From: Saccharothrix espanaensis DSM 44229
Lineage (GTDB): Bacteria > Actinomycetota > Actinomycetes > Mycobacteriales > Pseudonocardiaceae
Direction: 5' to 3'
DNA: 64,000 bases
Assembly: GCF_000328705.1 (NCBI RefSeq)
Contig: NC_019673.1
Coordinates: 7,513,501 to 7,577,500, forward strand
Positions 51,674 to 59,974 of this stretch are shown here, piece after piece. The position numbers were made by a program, and so were the translations under genes. Below the pieces are notes generated by a model, which was not told the DNA's origin, did not search any database, and saw only the letters and a program-made list of their open reading frames with translations. The stretch's first letter is position 1; each line of letters opens with the position of its first letter.

Positions 51674-51844
51674 TCAGCGACCGGCCGCCGCGCAGACCCG
51701 GTGAACGGCGAGCGCGCCGCAACCCGATCCGATGAACGCGGCGGCTACCTGGCCGGCCGCGCCGAGCTCGGGGACCGCGCCGGACCACTCGGCGGCCGGC
51801 AGCGGGCAGCCCACCAGGAGCGCCGACCACGGCCCGCGCAGCAC
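51674..51844 (-). CDS. Small hypothetical protein B (56 residues)
   Basis: GTG 51842-51844 overlaps the stop of the preceding frame by one base (TAGTG), the arrangement also seen at 17514. It reads MLRGPWSALLVGCPLPAAEW and ends LAVHRVCAAAGR. Third positions are almost all G or C. I recognise no family. It could be coupled to protein A, or both could be pieces of one decayed gene. Confidence 0.3.
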   Translation of the reverse strand: MLRGPWSALLVGCPLPAAEWSGAVPELGAAGQVAAAFIGSGCGALAVHRVCAAAGR

Positions 51845-52080
51845 TACGAGGGCCGGCGGATGACCGCGCCGGCGGCGGTGAAGGCCACGTCGGTGACGCC
51901 CAGGTCGGTGACGTGGGGCAGGTCGGTGACGTGGGGCAGTTCGGCGGAGTGCGCGCCGGCGGCGGTCACGGCTGCGCCGACCTCCCGTCGGCGAAGACGA
52001 AACCGGATGGGCGGGGCGAACCCCGCCACGGCGAGCAGGCAGCCCGCAGTGACGGGGTCGCGGCGGAAGTGGTCACGCAC
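51844..52080 (-). CDS. Small hypothetical protein A (78 residues)
   Basis: GTG 52078-52080 is 24 bases past the gnd stop on the same strand and could continue that transcript. It begins MRDHFRRDPVTAGCLLAVAG and later contains a repeated HVTDLP stretch. The repeat comes from two 18-base tandem copies at 51903-51938. There is no good Shine-Dalgarno and no known family. Confidence 0.3.
   Translation of the reverse strand: MRDHFRRDPVTAGCLLAVAGFAPPIRFRLRRREVGAAVTAAGAHSAELPHVTDLPHVTDLGVTDVAFTAAGAVIRRPS
51903..51938. repeat. Two 18-base tandem copies
   Basis: GGTCGGTGACGTGGGGCA occurs at 51903-51920 and 51921-51938, in frame with hypothetical protein A (LPHVTD twice). Confidence 0.7.
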
Positions 52081-52104
52081 CCGCCCGTGATCGGGCCGGA
52101 CCGC

Positions 52105-53544
52105 TCAGGCGTCCACCTGGGACCGGTCACCCGACCAGCGGGTGTGGAAGCTGCCCGGCCGGTCGGTGCGGCGGTAGGTGTGCGCGCCGAAGAAGTCCCG
52201 CAGGCCCTGGATCAGCGACGCGGGCAGCCGCTCCGAGCGCAGCCCGTCGTAGTAGGCCAGCGCGGAGACGAAGCCCGGCGCGGGCACGCCCGCCGCCACG
52301 GCCTTGACCACGACCCGCCGCCAGGCCGCCTCGGCGTTCGCCACCGCGTCCCGGAAGTAGTCGTCCACCAGCAGCGAGGCCAGGTCGCCGTCCTTGTCGT
52401 AGGCCTCCCGGATGCGGTCGAGGAACCGGGCCCGGATGATGCAGCCGCCGCGCCAGATCGTCGCCATCGCGCCCAGGTCGAGGTCCCAGCCGTACTCGGC
52501 GCCCGCCGCCCGCATCTGGTCGAAGCCCTGCGCGTAGGCGACCACCTTGGACGCGTACAGCGCCTGCCGCACGTCCTCGACCAGCGAGTCGTCCGGCGCG
52601 GGGGTCACCTCGGACGCGCCGAGCGCGGCCCGCACGGCGGTGCGCTGGTCGACCCGGCCGGACAGCGAGCGGGCGAACACCGCCTCGGCGATGCCGGTCA
52701 CCGGGACGCCCAGCTCCAGCGCCTCCTGCACGGTCCAGCGGCCGGTGCCCTTCTGCTCGGCCTCGTCGGCGATCACGTCGACCAGCGCCGCGCCGGTCTC
52801 CGGGTCGGTGTGGCCGAGCACCTCGGCGGTGATCTCGACCAGGTAGGACTCCAGGTCGCCGGAGTTCCAGCCGCGGAACACCTCGGCGATCTGCGCGGGG
52901 GTCTGGCCGCCGACCCGGTGCAGCAGGTCGTAGGCCTCGGCGATGAGCTGCATGTCGGCGTACTCGATGCCGTTGTGCACCATCTTCACGAAGTGCCCGG
53001 CACCGTCCGGTCCGACGTGGACGCAGCACGGCACACCGTCCACCTTGGCCGAGATGGCCTCCAGCACGGGCCCGAGGTGCGCGTAGGACTCGGCCGACCC
53101 GCCGGGCATGATCGACGGCCCGTTGAGCGCGCCCTCCTCGCCGCCGGAGATGCCGGTGCCGACGAAGTGCAGGCCCGCCTCGCGCAGCGCGGCCTCGCGG
53201 CGGCGGGTGTCGGCGTAGTGCGCGTTGCCGCCGTCGATCACCATGTCGCCGGCTTCGAGCAGCGGCACCAGGTCGTCGATCACGGCGTCGGTGGGCGCGC
53301 CGGCCTTGACCATGATGATGATCTGGCGCGGGGTCTGCAGGCTCGCGACGAGTTCTTCGAGGGTCTCGGCGGGCACGAAGTCGCCCTCGTGGCCGTGCTC
53401 CTCGACCAGTGCCCTGGTGCGGGCGGAACTGCGGTTGTGGACGGCTACGCGGAAGCCGTGCCGGGCGAGGTTGCGCGCCAGGTTGCTGCCCATGACGGCG
53501 AGCCCGGTGACGGCGATCCGCGCGGGTGCCTCGGAGGTGGTCAT
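52105..53544 (-). CDS. gnd: 6-phosphogluconate dehydrogenase, decarboxylating
   Basis: The product is 479 residues from ATG 53542-53544. The NADP fold starts RIAVTGLAVMGSNLARNLA and has VAVHNRSSART. Other conserved parts are VGTGISGGEEGALNGPSIMPGG, the catalytic Lys/His in HFVKMVHNGIEYADMQLIAE, and EQKGTGRWTVQEALELGVP. The GAVMG loop reads GLAVMG, as in many members. It oxidises 6-phosphogluconate to ribulose 5-phosphate with NADPH in the cytosolic pentose phosphate pathway. It is transcribed alone or with the MFS gene upstream. Confidence 0.97.
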   Translation of the reverse strand: MTTSEAPARIAVTGLAVMGSNLARNLARHGFRVAVHNRSSARTRALVEEHGHEGDFVPAETLEELVASLQTPRQIIIMVKAGAPTDAVIDDLVPLLEAGDMVIDGGNAHYADTRRREAALREAGLHFVGTGISGGEEGALNGPSIMPGGSAESYAHLGPVLEAISAKVDGVPCCVHVGPDGAGHFVKMVHNGIEYADMQLIAEAYDLLHRVGGQTPAQIAEVFRGWNSGDLESYLVEITAEVLGHTDPETGAALVDVIADEAEQKGTGRWTVQEALELGVPVTGIAEAVFARSLSGRVDQRTAVRAALGASEVTPAPDDSLVEDVRQALYASKVVAYAQGFDQMRAAGAEYGWDLDLGAMATIWRGGCIIRARFLDRIREAYDKDGDLASLLVDDYFRDAVANAEAAWRRVVVKAVAAGVPAPGFVSALAYYDGLRSERLPASLIQGLRDFFGAHTYRRTDRPGSFHTRWSGDRSQVDA

Positions 53545-53569
53545 CTCCACAGCCTGCCCAACTCCGGCC

Positions 53570-53591
53570 GGGTGCGCACGTGTGCGCACCC
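53570..53591. promoter_or_regulatory. Near-perfect inverted repeat before gnd
   Basis: GGGTGCGCAC (53570-53579) and GTGCGCACCC (53582-53591) flank GT. It lies 26 bases before the gnd ATG and 48 bases past the MFS stop; it may be an operator or a terminator. Confidence 0.5.
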
Positions 53592-53638
53592 CCTCAGTCG
53601 CGGCGGTCACGGCCTCGCCGCGACTCGGGTGATCGACG

Positions 53639-54832
53639 TCACCCGGCAGTGGTCGTCCGCCACCGCAGGACGGTCGCGGTGGCCGCGGCGACCAGCCCGC
53701 CGAGCACCATGACGGCGGCGGGCGAGGTCGCGTCCACCACGACGCCGCCCGCCAGCGCCCCCAGCGACAGGGTGGCCTGGAACGAGGAGGTGAACACCAC
53801 CGAGGCCGCCTCGGGCGCGTCCGGCGCGGCCCGTGCGAACCAGGTCTGCGAGCACACCGGGACCGCGCCGTAAGCCAGGCCCCACACCACGAGCAGCACC
53901 ACCGCCCCGGCGTCCGTCCCGCCGGCGACCGGCAGCAGCAGGGTGGCGCACGCCAGCAGGCCGATCGCCGCCGGGAACGTGCCGGGCCGGTGCGCCCGCG
54001 CGCCCGCCAGGAAGTTCCCGACCACCCCGGCCGCGCCGTAGACGAGCAGGAACGCGGTGATCGCGGCCGGGCTCGCACCGGTGACCTCGCGCAGGAACGG
54101 CGTGACGTAGGTGTAGGTGCCGAAGTGCGCGAGCACCACCAGGAACGTGACCGCCAGACCGGCCCGGACGGCGTTGCGCCCCACCAGCTCCCGCACCACC
54201 GCGAGCCGGGTCGCGCGCTGCGCGGGCAACGGCGGCAGGAACACCGCCAAGGCCACCAGCACACCGAGCGCCACCACACCCGTGGCCACGAACGCCGCCC
54301 GCCACCCCCACAGGTCGCCGAGGAACGTCCCGGCGGGCACGCCCAGCACCGACCCCAACGGCACCGCCGAGAACACCACGGCCGTCGCGGTGCCGACCTT
54401 CTCGGGTGTAGCGGTCCCGGGCGCGACCAGCCGCCCGGCGAGTCCGGCCGCGATCGACCAGAACCCGCCGATCACCAGCCCCACCAGGAACCGCGACACC
54501 AGCACCACCCAGAACGCGGGCGCGAACGCGGCCAGGAAGGCCGCCACCGCCAGCAGCAGGACCAAGCCGCACAACGTCGCCCGGCGGTCCAGCCGGCCCG
54601 CGGTGGCGGTGACGACGGGCGCGGCGACCGCCGCGACGAGTCCGGGCGTGGTCATCATCAGCCCGGCGGTGCCGGTGGACACGCCGAACTCGGCGGCCAT
54701 CGGGCCGAGCAGGCCGATCGGCAGGATCTCGGTGGTGACGACGGCGAAGATCCCGGTGGTGACCGCGCCGATCGCGGGCCAGGACCGGTAGCGGTCCGGA
54801 GTGGACGCCGGGGTGGGGGCTGGTGTGGACAC
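53639..54832 (-). CDS. MFS transporter (DHA1 drug/sugar efflux type)
   Basis: The product is 397 residues if GTG 54830-54832 is used; GTG 54854-54856 would add 8. About twelve helices are visible. The AraJ/CmlR-like start is AIGAVTTGIFAVVTTEILPI, with motif A-like ATAGRLDRRATLCG. The motif C-like stretch SAVPLGSVLGVPAGTFLGDLWGWR is typical of antiporters. It probably exports drugs or sugars by proton exchange; the substrate is unknown. Confidence 0.9.
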   Translation of the reverse strand: MSTPAPTPASTPDRYRSWPAIGAVTTGIFAVVTTEILPIGLLGPMAAEFGVSTGTAGLMMTTPGLVAAVAAPVVTATAGRLDRRATLCGLVLLLAVAAFLAAFAPAFWVVLVSRFLVGLVIGGFWSIAAGLAGRLVAPGTATPEKVGTATAVVFSAVPLGSVLGVPAGTFLGDLWGWRAAFVATGVVALGVLVALAVFLPPLPAQRATRLAVVRELVGRNAVRAGLAVTFLVVLAHFGTYTYVTPFLREVTGASPAAITAFLLVYGAAGVVGNFLAGARAHRPGTFPAAIGLLACATLLLPVAGGTDAGAVVLLVVWGLAYGAVPVCSQTWFARAAPDAPEAASVVFTSSFQATLSLGALAGGVVVDATSPAAVMVLGGLVAAATATVLRWRTTTAG

Positions 54833-54904
54833 CGGCCCAGCCCACCAGCCGACCACCGCCCCGGTCTGGCGGAAACGCGACGGTCACGTCCGCACCGCCC
54901 GGCT

Positions 54905-54940
54905 CAGGCCCAGGCCCAGGCCCGGTCCCGGTCCCGGTCC
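54905..54940. repeat. Short hexanucleotide repeats
   Basis: Three CAGGCC units are followed directly by three CGGTCC units, between the MFS and LysE genes. Such simple repeats slip readily. Confidence 0.8.
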
Positions 54941-54951
54941 CAGACTCAGTC

Positions 54952-55548
54952 TCAGGCGGCGAGGACGGTGGCCGCCATGCCGATCAGCGCCGTGCCGCAG
55001 AGCCGTTCGAAGACCGGCTGCACCTTCGGCCGGCTCAACAACCGGGCCAACCGGCCCGCCAGCGGCACCACGCACGTCCAGAACGCGGCGAACACGCCGA
55101 CCGTGACGGCCGAGAGCAGGGCCGCCTGCGGCAGCGGCGGGGCGGTCGGGTCCATCGCCTGCGGGATGAGGCTCAGGAACGTCAGCATCACCTTGGGGTT
55201 GAGCAGGTCGCACAGGACCCCGCGCAGGAACACCGACTTGTGCGACGGCGGGGCGACCGCGTTGACCGTGCGGCGGGAGCGCAGCGTCATCACGCCCAGG
55301 TAGAGCAGGTAGACCGCGCCGACCGCCTTCACCGCCCACAGGGCCGCCGGCGCGGCGGCCACGAGCGCGGACAGGCCGAGCGTGGCGAGGATCCCGTGCA
55401 CGACCAGCCCGGTCACCACGCCCAGTGCGGTCAGCGCGCCCAGCCGCACGCTGCGCACGGCGTTCCCGGTGACCAGGACGAAGTCCGGGCCGGGGACGAT
55501 CGTGATCACCACGAGCGCCAGCAGGAAAGAGGTCCAGGCGATGTGCAC
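54952..55548 (-). CDS. LysE/RhtB family amino-acid exporter
   Basis: The product is 198 residues with six helices. The signature is FLLALVVITIVPGPDFVLVTGNAVRSVRLG near the N-terminus (quoted core VPGPDFVLVTG) and FLRGVLCDLLNPKVMLTFLS in the middle. It exports amino acids or derivatives. It is divergent from an Lrp-type regulator, a common regulator-exporter pair (59-base gap). Confidence 0.92.
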   Translation of the reverse strand: MHIAWTSFLLALVVITIVPGPDFVLVTGNAVRSVRLGALTALGVVTGLVVHGILATLGLSALVAAAPAALWAVKAVGAVYLLYLGVMTLRSRRTVNAVAPPSHKSVFLRGVLCDLLNPKVMLTFLSLIPQAMDPTAPPLPQAALLSAVTVGVFAAFWTCVVPLAGRLARLLSRPKVQPVFERLCGTALIGMAATVLAA

Positions 55549-55607
55549 GGCCGGATCTTCCGGTCGAAGTTCGGCCCGCCACCAGGACTTCAGTACAGTG
55601 TTCGGTT

Positions 55608-56117
55608 GTGAGTGGAGTAGCCGAACTGGATTCGGTCGACTGGCGCATCCTGGAGGAGTTGCAGAACGACGCCACGCTGCCCAACCGGACCCTCGCCGAC
55701 CTGGTCGGACTCGCGCCGTCGACGTGTCTGCAACGGGTCCGCCGGCTGCGCGAACTCGGTGTGATCACGGGGTTCCACGCGGTGGTCGACCCGAGGCTGA
55801 CCGGCCTGCCGCTGGAGGCCGTGGTGTCGGTCAACGTCCGCCCGCACACCCGGCCCGTGGTGGCCGCGTTCCGGGCCTACGTGATGGCCCAGCCGGAGAC
55901 CCGCTCGCTGTTCCACGTCAGCGGTCAGGCGGACTTCCTGGTGCACATCGCGGTCGCGGACAGCACGCACCTCCAGGCGTTCCTGGTGGACAAGATCGCG
56001 TCGCGCACCGAGGTCCGGAACCTGACCAGCTCGGTCGTGCTGGAACGGGTGGAGACCCGGGCCCTCACCCCGCCGACCGACCAGCGCCCCACCCACCGCC
56101 GCCGACGCGTCCCCTGA
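55608..56117 (+). CDS. Lrp/AsnC-family regulator
   Basis: The product is 169 residues from GTG 55608. The HTH reads LDSVDWRILEELQNDATLPNRTLADLVGLAPSTCLQRVRRL (core ATLPNRTLADLVGLAPSTC), then GVITGFHAVVDPRLTGLPL. The effector domain has LFHVSGQADFLVHIAVADS. It probably senses an amino acid and controls the divergent LysE-type exporter. The last 20 residues are basic and look unstructured. Confidence 0.93.
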   Translation: MSGVAELDSVDWRILEELQNDATLPNRTLADLVGLAPSTCLQRVRRLRELGVITGFHAVVDPRLTGLPLEAVVSVNVRPHTRPVVAAFRAYVMAQPETRSLFHVSGQADFLVHIAVADSTHLQAFLVDKIASRTEVRNLTSSVVLERVETRALTPPTDQRPTHRRRRVP

Positions 56118-56146
56118 CCCGTAACGGCCTCGTGCCAGGACCGCCG

Positions 56147-57238
56147 TCAGGAGAGGGTCGCGGTGGCGAGCAGCCTCGCCCCCAGCTCGGCCGCCTCGGC
56201 GTCGTCGGTGTTCGACAGCACGACGACCGACACCCCGAGCTGTTCGCGAATCGCGCTGAACGCCTCGAACCCCGGCACCACGCCCGTCGCGACGACCTCC
56301 TCCCGGGGCGAGGCGTTGAGGAAGACCGCGCCGTAACCCTGCGTGGCGACGCCGGTGAACGGGCCGTTCGACGCGTTGGTCAGCCGGAGCCGCGCCTCCA
56401 CCTCGCCGAACAGCGGCTTGCCGGTGATCAGGAAAGCGTTCCACCGGTTCAAGTCCGCCGCCGTGGTGGTCAGCGCGCGGTCCGCGTACCGGGCCGGCGC
56501 GGGGGCCGCGACGCCGTTCGGTCCGGTGTGGCCCACGGCACGTCCGGCCGGGTCGCTCCGGTCCCACTCGGTCGAGGTGGCGGTCATGCCGAGCGGGTCG
56601 AGGACGGTGGTCTTCACGTACTCCCCGTAAGGCTTGGACGTGAGTTTCTCGATCAGCGCGCCCAGCACGACGTAGTTCGCGGCGCTGCGCTTCCACTTCC
56701 CGGGAACCTGCTCCAGGGGCTTGCGCTGCAGGTACTCGACGAGCTGGAGGTGGGAGAGCCCCTGCGAGTCGAGCGCCGCCGACTCCTCGGGACCCAGCGC
56801 GAGGTAGTCCGGCAGACCCGACGTGTGGAGCAACAACTGCTCCACCGTGATCGGCTGCCACGCGGGCACGCAGGTCGGCAGGTGGCGGCACACCGGGTCG
56901 GTCAGCGCCAGCCGCTTCTTGGCCTGCAACGCGAGCACGACGAACGCCGTCACCTGCTCGGTCACCCCACCGACCCGGAACCGGGTGTCGACGGTGTTCT
57001 TGCGCGATCCCGCGACATCCGCCATCCCGTACGCCTCGGACAACAGCCGCTCGCCGTTGCGGCGGATGTCCACGACGCCGCGGAACCCGTCCCGCTTCAG
57101 CTGCTCGTGGTGCTCGTTGAGCCGCTGCCCCAGGTTGGCCTCCGCCGCGCTCGGCTGCTCGATCGTGCTGCGGGAGCACGCCGGGAGCAGCAGCACCAGG
57201 CAGACCAACACCCACGGCGCACGACGCCGTCCCCCCAT
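56147..57238 (-). CDS. Beta-lactamase-fold lipoprotein lacking catalytic residues
   Basis: The product is 363 residues with the lipoprotein signal VLVCLVLLLPAC (Cys21 lipobox). Overall it matches serine hydrolases of the beta-lactamase class C / DD-peptidase family (PF00144): FRVGGVTEQVTAFVVLALQ, LLLHTSGLPDY and NYVVLGALIEKLT are all in place. The SxxK catalytic motif, normally GSVTK, reads G91-V-T-E94; the YxN site reads RSA; and the late HxG is not visible. It is probably an inactive, peptidoglycan-binding or regulatory homologue on the outer membrane face. Confidence 0.85.
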   Translation of the reverse strand: MGGRRRAPWVLVCLVLLLPACSRSTIEQPSAAEANLGQRLNEHHEQLKRDGFRGVVDIRRNGERLLSEAYGMADVAGSRKNTVDTRFRVGGVTEQVTAFVVLALQAKKRLALTDPVCRHLPTCVPAWQPITVEQLLLHTSGLPDYLALGPEESAALDSQGLSHLQLVEYLQRKPLEQVPGKWKRSAANYVVLGALIEKLTSKPYGEYVKTTVLDPLGMTATSTEWDRSDPAGRAVGHTGPNGVAAPAPARYADRALTTTAADLNRWNAFLITGKPLFGEVEARLRLTNASNGPFTGVATQGYGAVFLNASPREEVVATGVVPGFEAFSAIREQLGVSVVVLSNTDDAEAAELGARLLATATLS

Positions 57239-57398
57239 GCCCCACCCCTTGCTCGTGCCGACGTGCCGAGTCGAACAGCGGTGGGACGCAGCCGGGCGGG
57301 AAGTTGTTCCGCCACCCTCGGCCCGTTCTCCGTCACGCTGCGCGATCGTGCCCGGACGGACAAGCCGGGCCGCCGGGCCGCCCGTTAGCGTGCGGGGT

Positions 57399-58781
57399 AT
57401 GCAGCCTGACGAGTTCCGCCGGATCGGCCACGAGGTGATCGACTGGATCGCCGACTACCGCGAACGGGTCGGCGACCTGCCGGTGCGTTCCCAGGTCGAG
57501 CCCGGCTGGGTGAGGTCACAGCTCGCCCCGATCCCCGAGCAGGGCGAGGGTTTCGCCGGCCTGCTCGCCGACCTGGACCGGGTGGTGGTGCCGGGCACGA
57601 CCCACTGGCAGCACCCCGGCTTCTACGCGTACTTCCCCTCCAACGCCTCGCTGCCGTCCGTGCTGGGCGACCTGCTGTCGTCCGGGCTGGGGGTGCAGGG
57701 GATGCTGTGGTCCACGTCCCCCGCGTGCACCGAGGTGGAGCAGCACCTGATGGACGAACTGGTGGGCGCGATGGGCCTGCCGGAGCGCTTCACCGGCGGC
57801 GGGGTCATCCAGGACACCGCCTCCAGCGCGGCACTGGTCGCCATGCTCGCCGCACTGCACCGGGGTTCGGACAAGTGGCGGCAGTCCGGTGTGGACGGTG
57901 ACGAGACGGTGTACGTGTCGTCCCAGACGCATTCGTCGATCGAACGCGCCGCCCGCCTGGCGGGCCTGGGCGAGGAGTCCGTCCGGTCGATCGGCGTGTC
58001 CCCCGCCACCCTGTCGATGGATGTCCAGGCCCTCACCGACCAGATACAGTCCGATGTGGACAGCGGCCGGCGACCGATCCTGGTGTGCGCCACCATCGGC
58101 ACCACGGGCACGGGCGCGGTGGACCCGGTGCGCGAGATCGCGGAAGTCTGCGCGCGCCACGGGATCTGGCTGCACGTGGACGCCGCGTGGGCCGGCCCGG
58201 CGGCGCTGTGCCCGGAGCAGCGGCACCTGTTCGACGGCCTGGAGCACGCGGATTCGTTCTGCGCCAACGCCCACAAGTGGATGCTGACCGCGTTCGACCT
58301 GTCGCTGTTCTGGACGGCGCACCCGGACGTGCTGGTCGACGCGCTGACCATCCTGCCGGAGTACCTGCGCAACAGCGCGACGGAGTCGGGCGCGGTGGTC
58401 GACTACCGGGACTGGCAGATCCCCCTGGGGCGCCGGTTCCGGGCGCTGAAGCTGTGGTCGATGTTGCGCTGGTACGGGCTGGAGGGCGTCCGGGCGCACC
58501 TGCGCGGCCACGTGGAACTCGCCGGGCTGCTGGAGTCGTGGGTGGAAGCGGACGAGAGGTGGGAGCTGGTGGTGCCGAGGTCGCTGTCGTTGGTCACCCT
58601 CGCCCACGTCGACGGCGACGACGCCACCCGCGCGGCGATGGACGCCGTGAACGCCGAAGGCAGCGCCTTCCTGACCCACACGGTCGTGAACGGCCGCTTC
58701 GCGATCAGGGTGGCGATCGGCGCGGAAGCAACCCGGGAACACCACGTACGCGCCATGTGGGACGCCCTGCGGTCCGCCTGA
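57399..58781 (+). CDS. Group II PLP-dependent decarboxylase (aromatic-L-amino-acid type)
   Basis: The product is 460 residues from ATG 57399. It starts MQPDEFRRIGHEVIDWIADY, typical of AADC enzymes. HWQHPGFYAYFPSNAS, TSPACTEVE, FTGGGVIQDTASSA, VSSQTHSSIERAA and HVDAAWAGPA lead to the PLP Lys293 in NAHKWMLTAFD. DYRDWQIPLGRRFRALKLW follows. It removes CO2 from an aromatic amino acid (tyrosine, tryptophan or dopa) to make the amine. TTAGCG 15 bases before the start suggests a short or absent leader. No neighbour shows the amine's use. Confidence 0.93.
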   Translation: MQPDEFRRIGHEVIDWIADYRERVGDLPVRSQVEPGWVRSQLAPIPEQGEGFAGLLADLDRVVVPGTTHWQHPGFYAYFPSNASLPSVLGDLLSSGLGVQGMLWSTSPACTEVEQHLMDELVGAMGLPERFTGGGVIQDTASSAALVAMLAALHRGSDKWRQSGVDGDETVYVSSQTHSSIERAARLAGLGEESVRSIGVSPATLSMDVQALTDQIQSDVDSGRRPILVCATIGTTGTGAVDPVREIAEVCARHGIWLHVDAAWAGPAALCPEQRHLFDGLEHADSFCANAHKWMLTAFDLSLFWTAHPDVLVDALTILPEYLRNSATESGAVVDYRDWQIPLGRRFRALKLWSMLRWYGLEGVRAHLRGHVELAGLLESWVEADERWELVVPRSLSLVTLAHVDGDDATRAAMDAVNAEGSAFLTHTVVNGRFAIRVAIGAEATREHHVRAMWDALRSA

Positions 58782-58872
58782 CGCACCGGGACGTTCCACT
58801 GGAGAACGTCTCGGTGGTGGCCGGCGACACCGACTCCAGCCTCTGCACCGGGTATGGCACGGCGGCCAGCCG

Positions 58873-58908
58873 GGCAGCGGCGGTAGGCGGGGCAGCGGCG
58901 GTCGGCGG
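58873..58908. repeat. Two tandem 18-base GC-rich repeats
   Basis: GGGCAGCGGCGGTAGGCG and a one-base variant are repeated at 58873-58890 and 58891-58908, followed by a partial third copy. They lie in the 257-base gap between the decarboxylase and tesB, where I see no gene. Confidence 0.65.
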
Positions 58909-59038
58909 GGCGGCGGTCGGCAGGGCGGCGGTGCTCAACGCGGCGACCCAGTTGCGATTGCGAGCCGGGGTGGCCCCCACTGGCTCTACGCGACCGGTCC
59001 GGTCCTGGCGGGTTCCCCGCGCGAGCGGGGGCCCGCCC

Positions 59039-59965
59039 TCACGGCAGGACGCGCAGCAGTCCTTCCTGGACCACCGTCGCCACCAGCCGGCCGTCCTGGG
59101 CGTAGAACCGGCCCGTCGCCAGCCCACGGGCCCCGGACGCCGACGGGGACTCGCAGTCGTACAGGAACCACTCGTCGGCGCGGAACCTGCGGTGGAACCA
59201 CATCGCGTGGTCGAGGCTCGCCCCGAGGACCTTGTCCGTGCCCCAGTACACCCCGTGTCGCACGAGGACCGAGTCCAGCAGGGTCAGGTCCGACGCGTAC
59301 GCCAGCACGCACACGTGCAGCAGGTCGTCGTCCGGCAGCGTGCCGCCCGCCCGCATCCACACCTGGCTGCGCGCCTCGCCCGGCCCGTCCTCCCGGGCGC
59401 GCCACGGCGGTTCGGTCACGTAGCGGAGGTCGATCGGCCTGGGCAGCTTCGCCATGCCGACCTTCTCCAGGTACCCGGCCGCCGACTCCGCGTAGGTCGG
59501 CAGCGTCTCCGGCGCGGGCACGTCGGGCATCGCCTCGAAGTGGTCCATGCCGGACTCGTCGAGCTGGAACGACGCGGACAGCGTGAAGATCGCCTTGCCG
59601 TGCTGGACGGCCACCACGCGCCGGGTGGTGAACGACCGGCCGTCGCGGATCCGGTCCACCTCGTACACGATCGGGACCGTCGGGTCGCCGCCCCGGATGA
59701 AGTACGAGTGCAGCGAGTGCACCCGGCGCTCCGCCGGCACGGTCCGGCCGGCCGCCACGAGGGCCTGGCCCGCCACCTGGCCGCCGAACACCCTCATCGG
59801 CGACTCCGCCGGCGACACGCCCCGGAAGATGTTCTCCTCGATGCGCTCCAGGTCCAGCAGCGCCACCAGGCGGTCGAGCACGGGCTGCCCGTGCGGAACG
59901 CCGTCGGTGTCCAGCGGGAGGTCCGCGTACCCGGCGGCAGCGGCGGCGCGGGCGGCCTCTGTCAC
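59039..59965 (-). CDS. tesB: Acyl-CoA thioesterase II
   Basis: The product is 308 residues (E. coli TesB 286). It is a double hot-dog: NIFRGVSPAESPMRVFGGQV, then VHSLHSYFIRGGDPTVPIVY and, in the second half, SLDHAMWFHRRFRADEWFLY with the catalytic Asp. It hydrolyses medium and long acyl-CoA. It starts 9 bases after the pyk stop; pykA-tesB1 are also adjacent in Mycobacterium tuberculosis, so the order is conserved. Confidence 0.95.
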   Translation of the reverse strand: MTEAARAAAAAGYADLPLDTDGVPHGQPVLDRLVALLDLERIEENIFRGVSPAESPMRVFGGQVAGQALVAAGRTVPAERRVHSLHSYFIRGGDPTVPIVYEVDRIRDGRSFTTRRVVAVQHGKAIFTLSASFQLDESGMDHFEAMPDVPAPETLPTYAESAAGYLEKVGMAKLPRPIDLRYVTEPPWRAREDGPGEARSQVWMRAGGTLPDDDLLHVCVLAYASDLTLLDSVLVRHGVYWGTDKVLGASLDHAMWFHRRFRADEWFLYDCESPSASGARGLATGRFYAQDGRLVATVVQEGLLRVLP

Positions 59966-59974
59966 GTCCTACCC

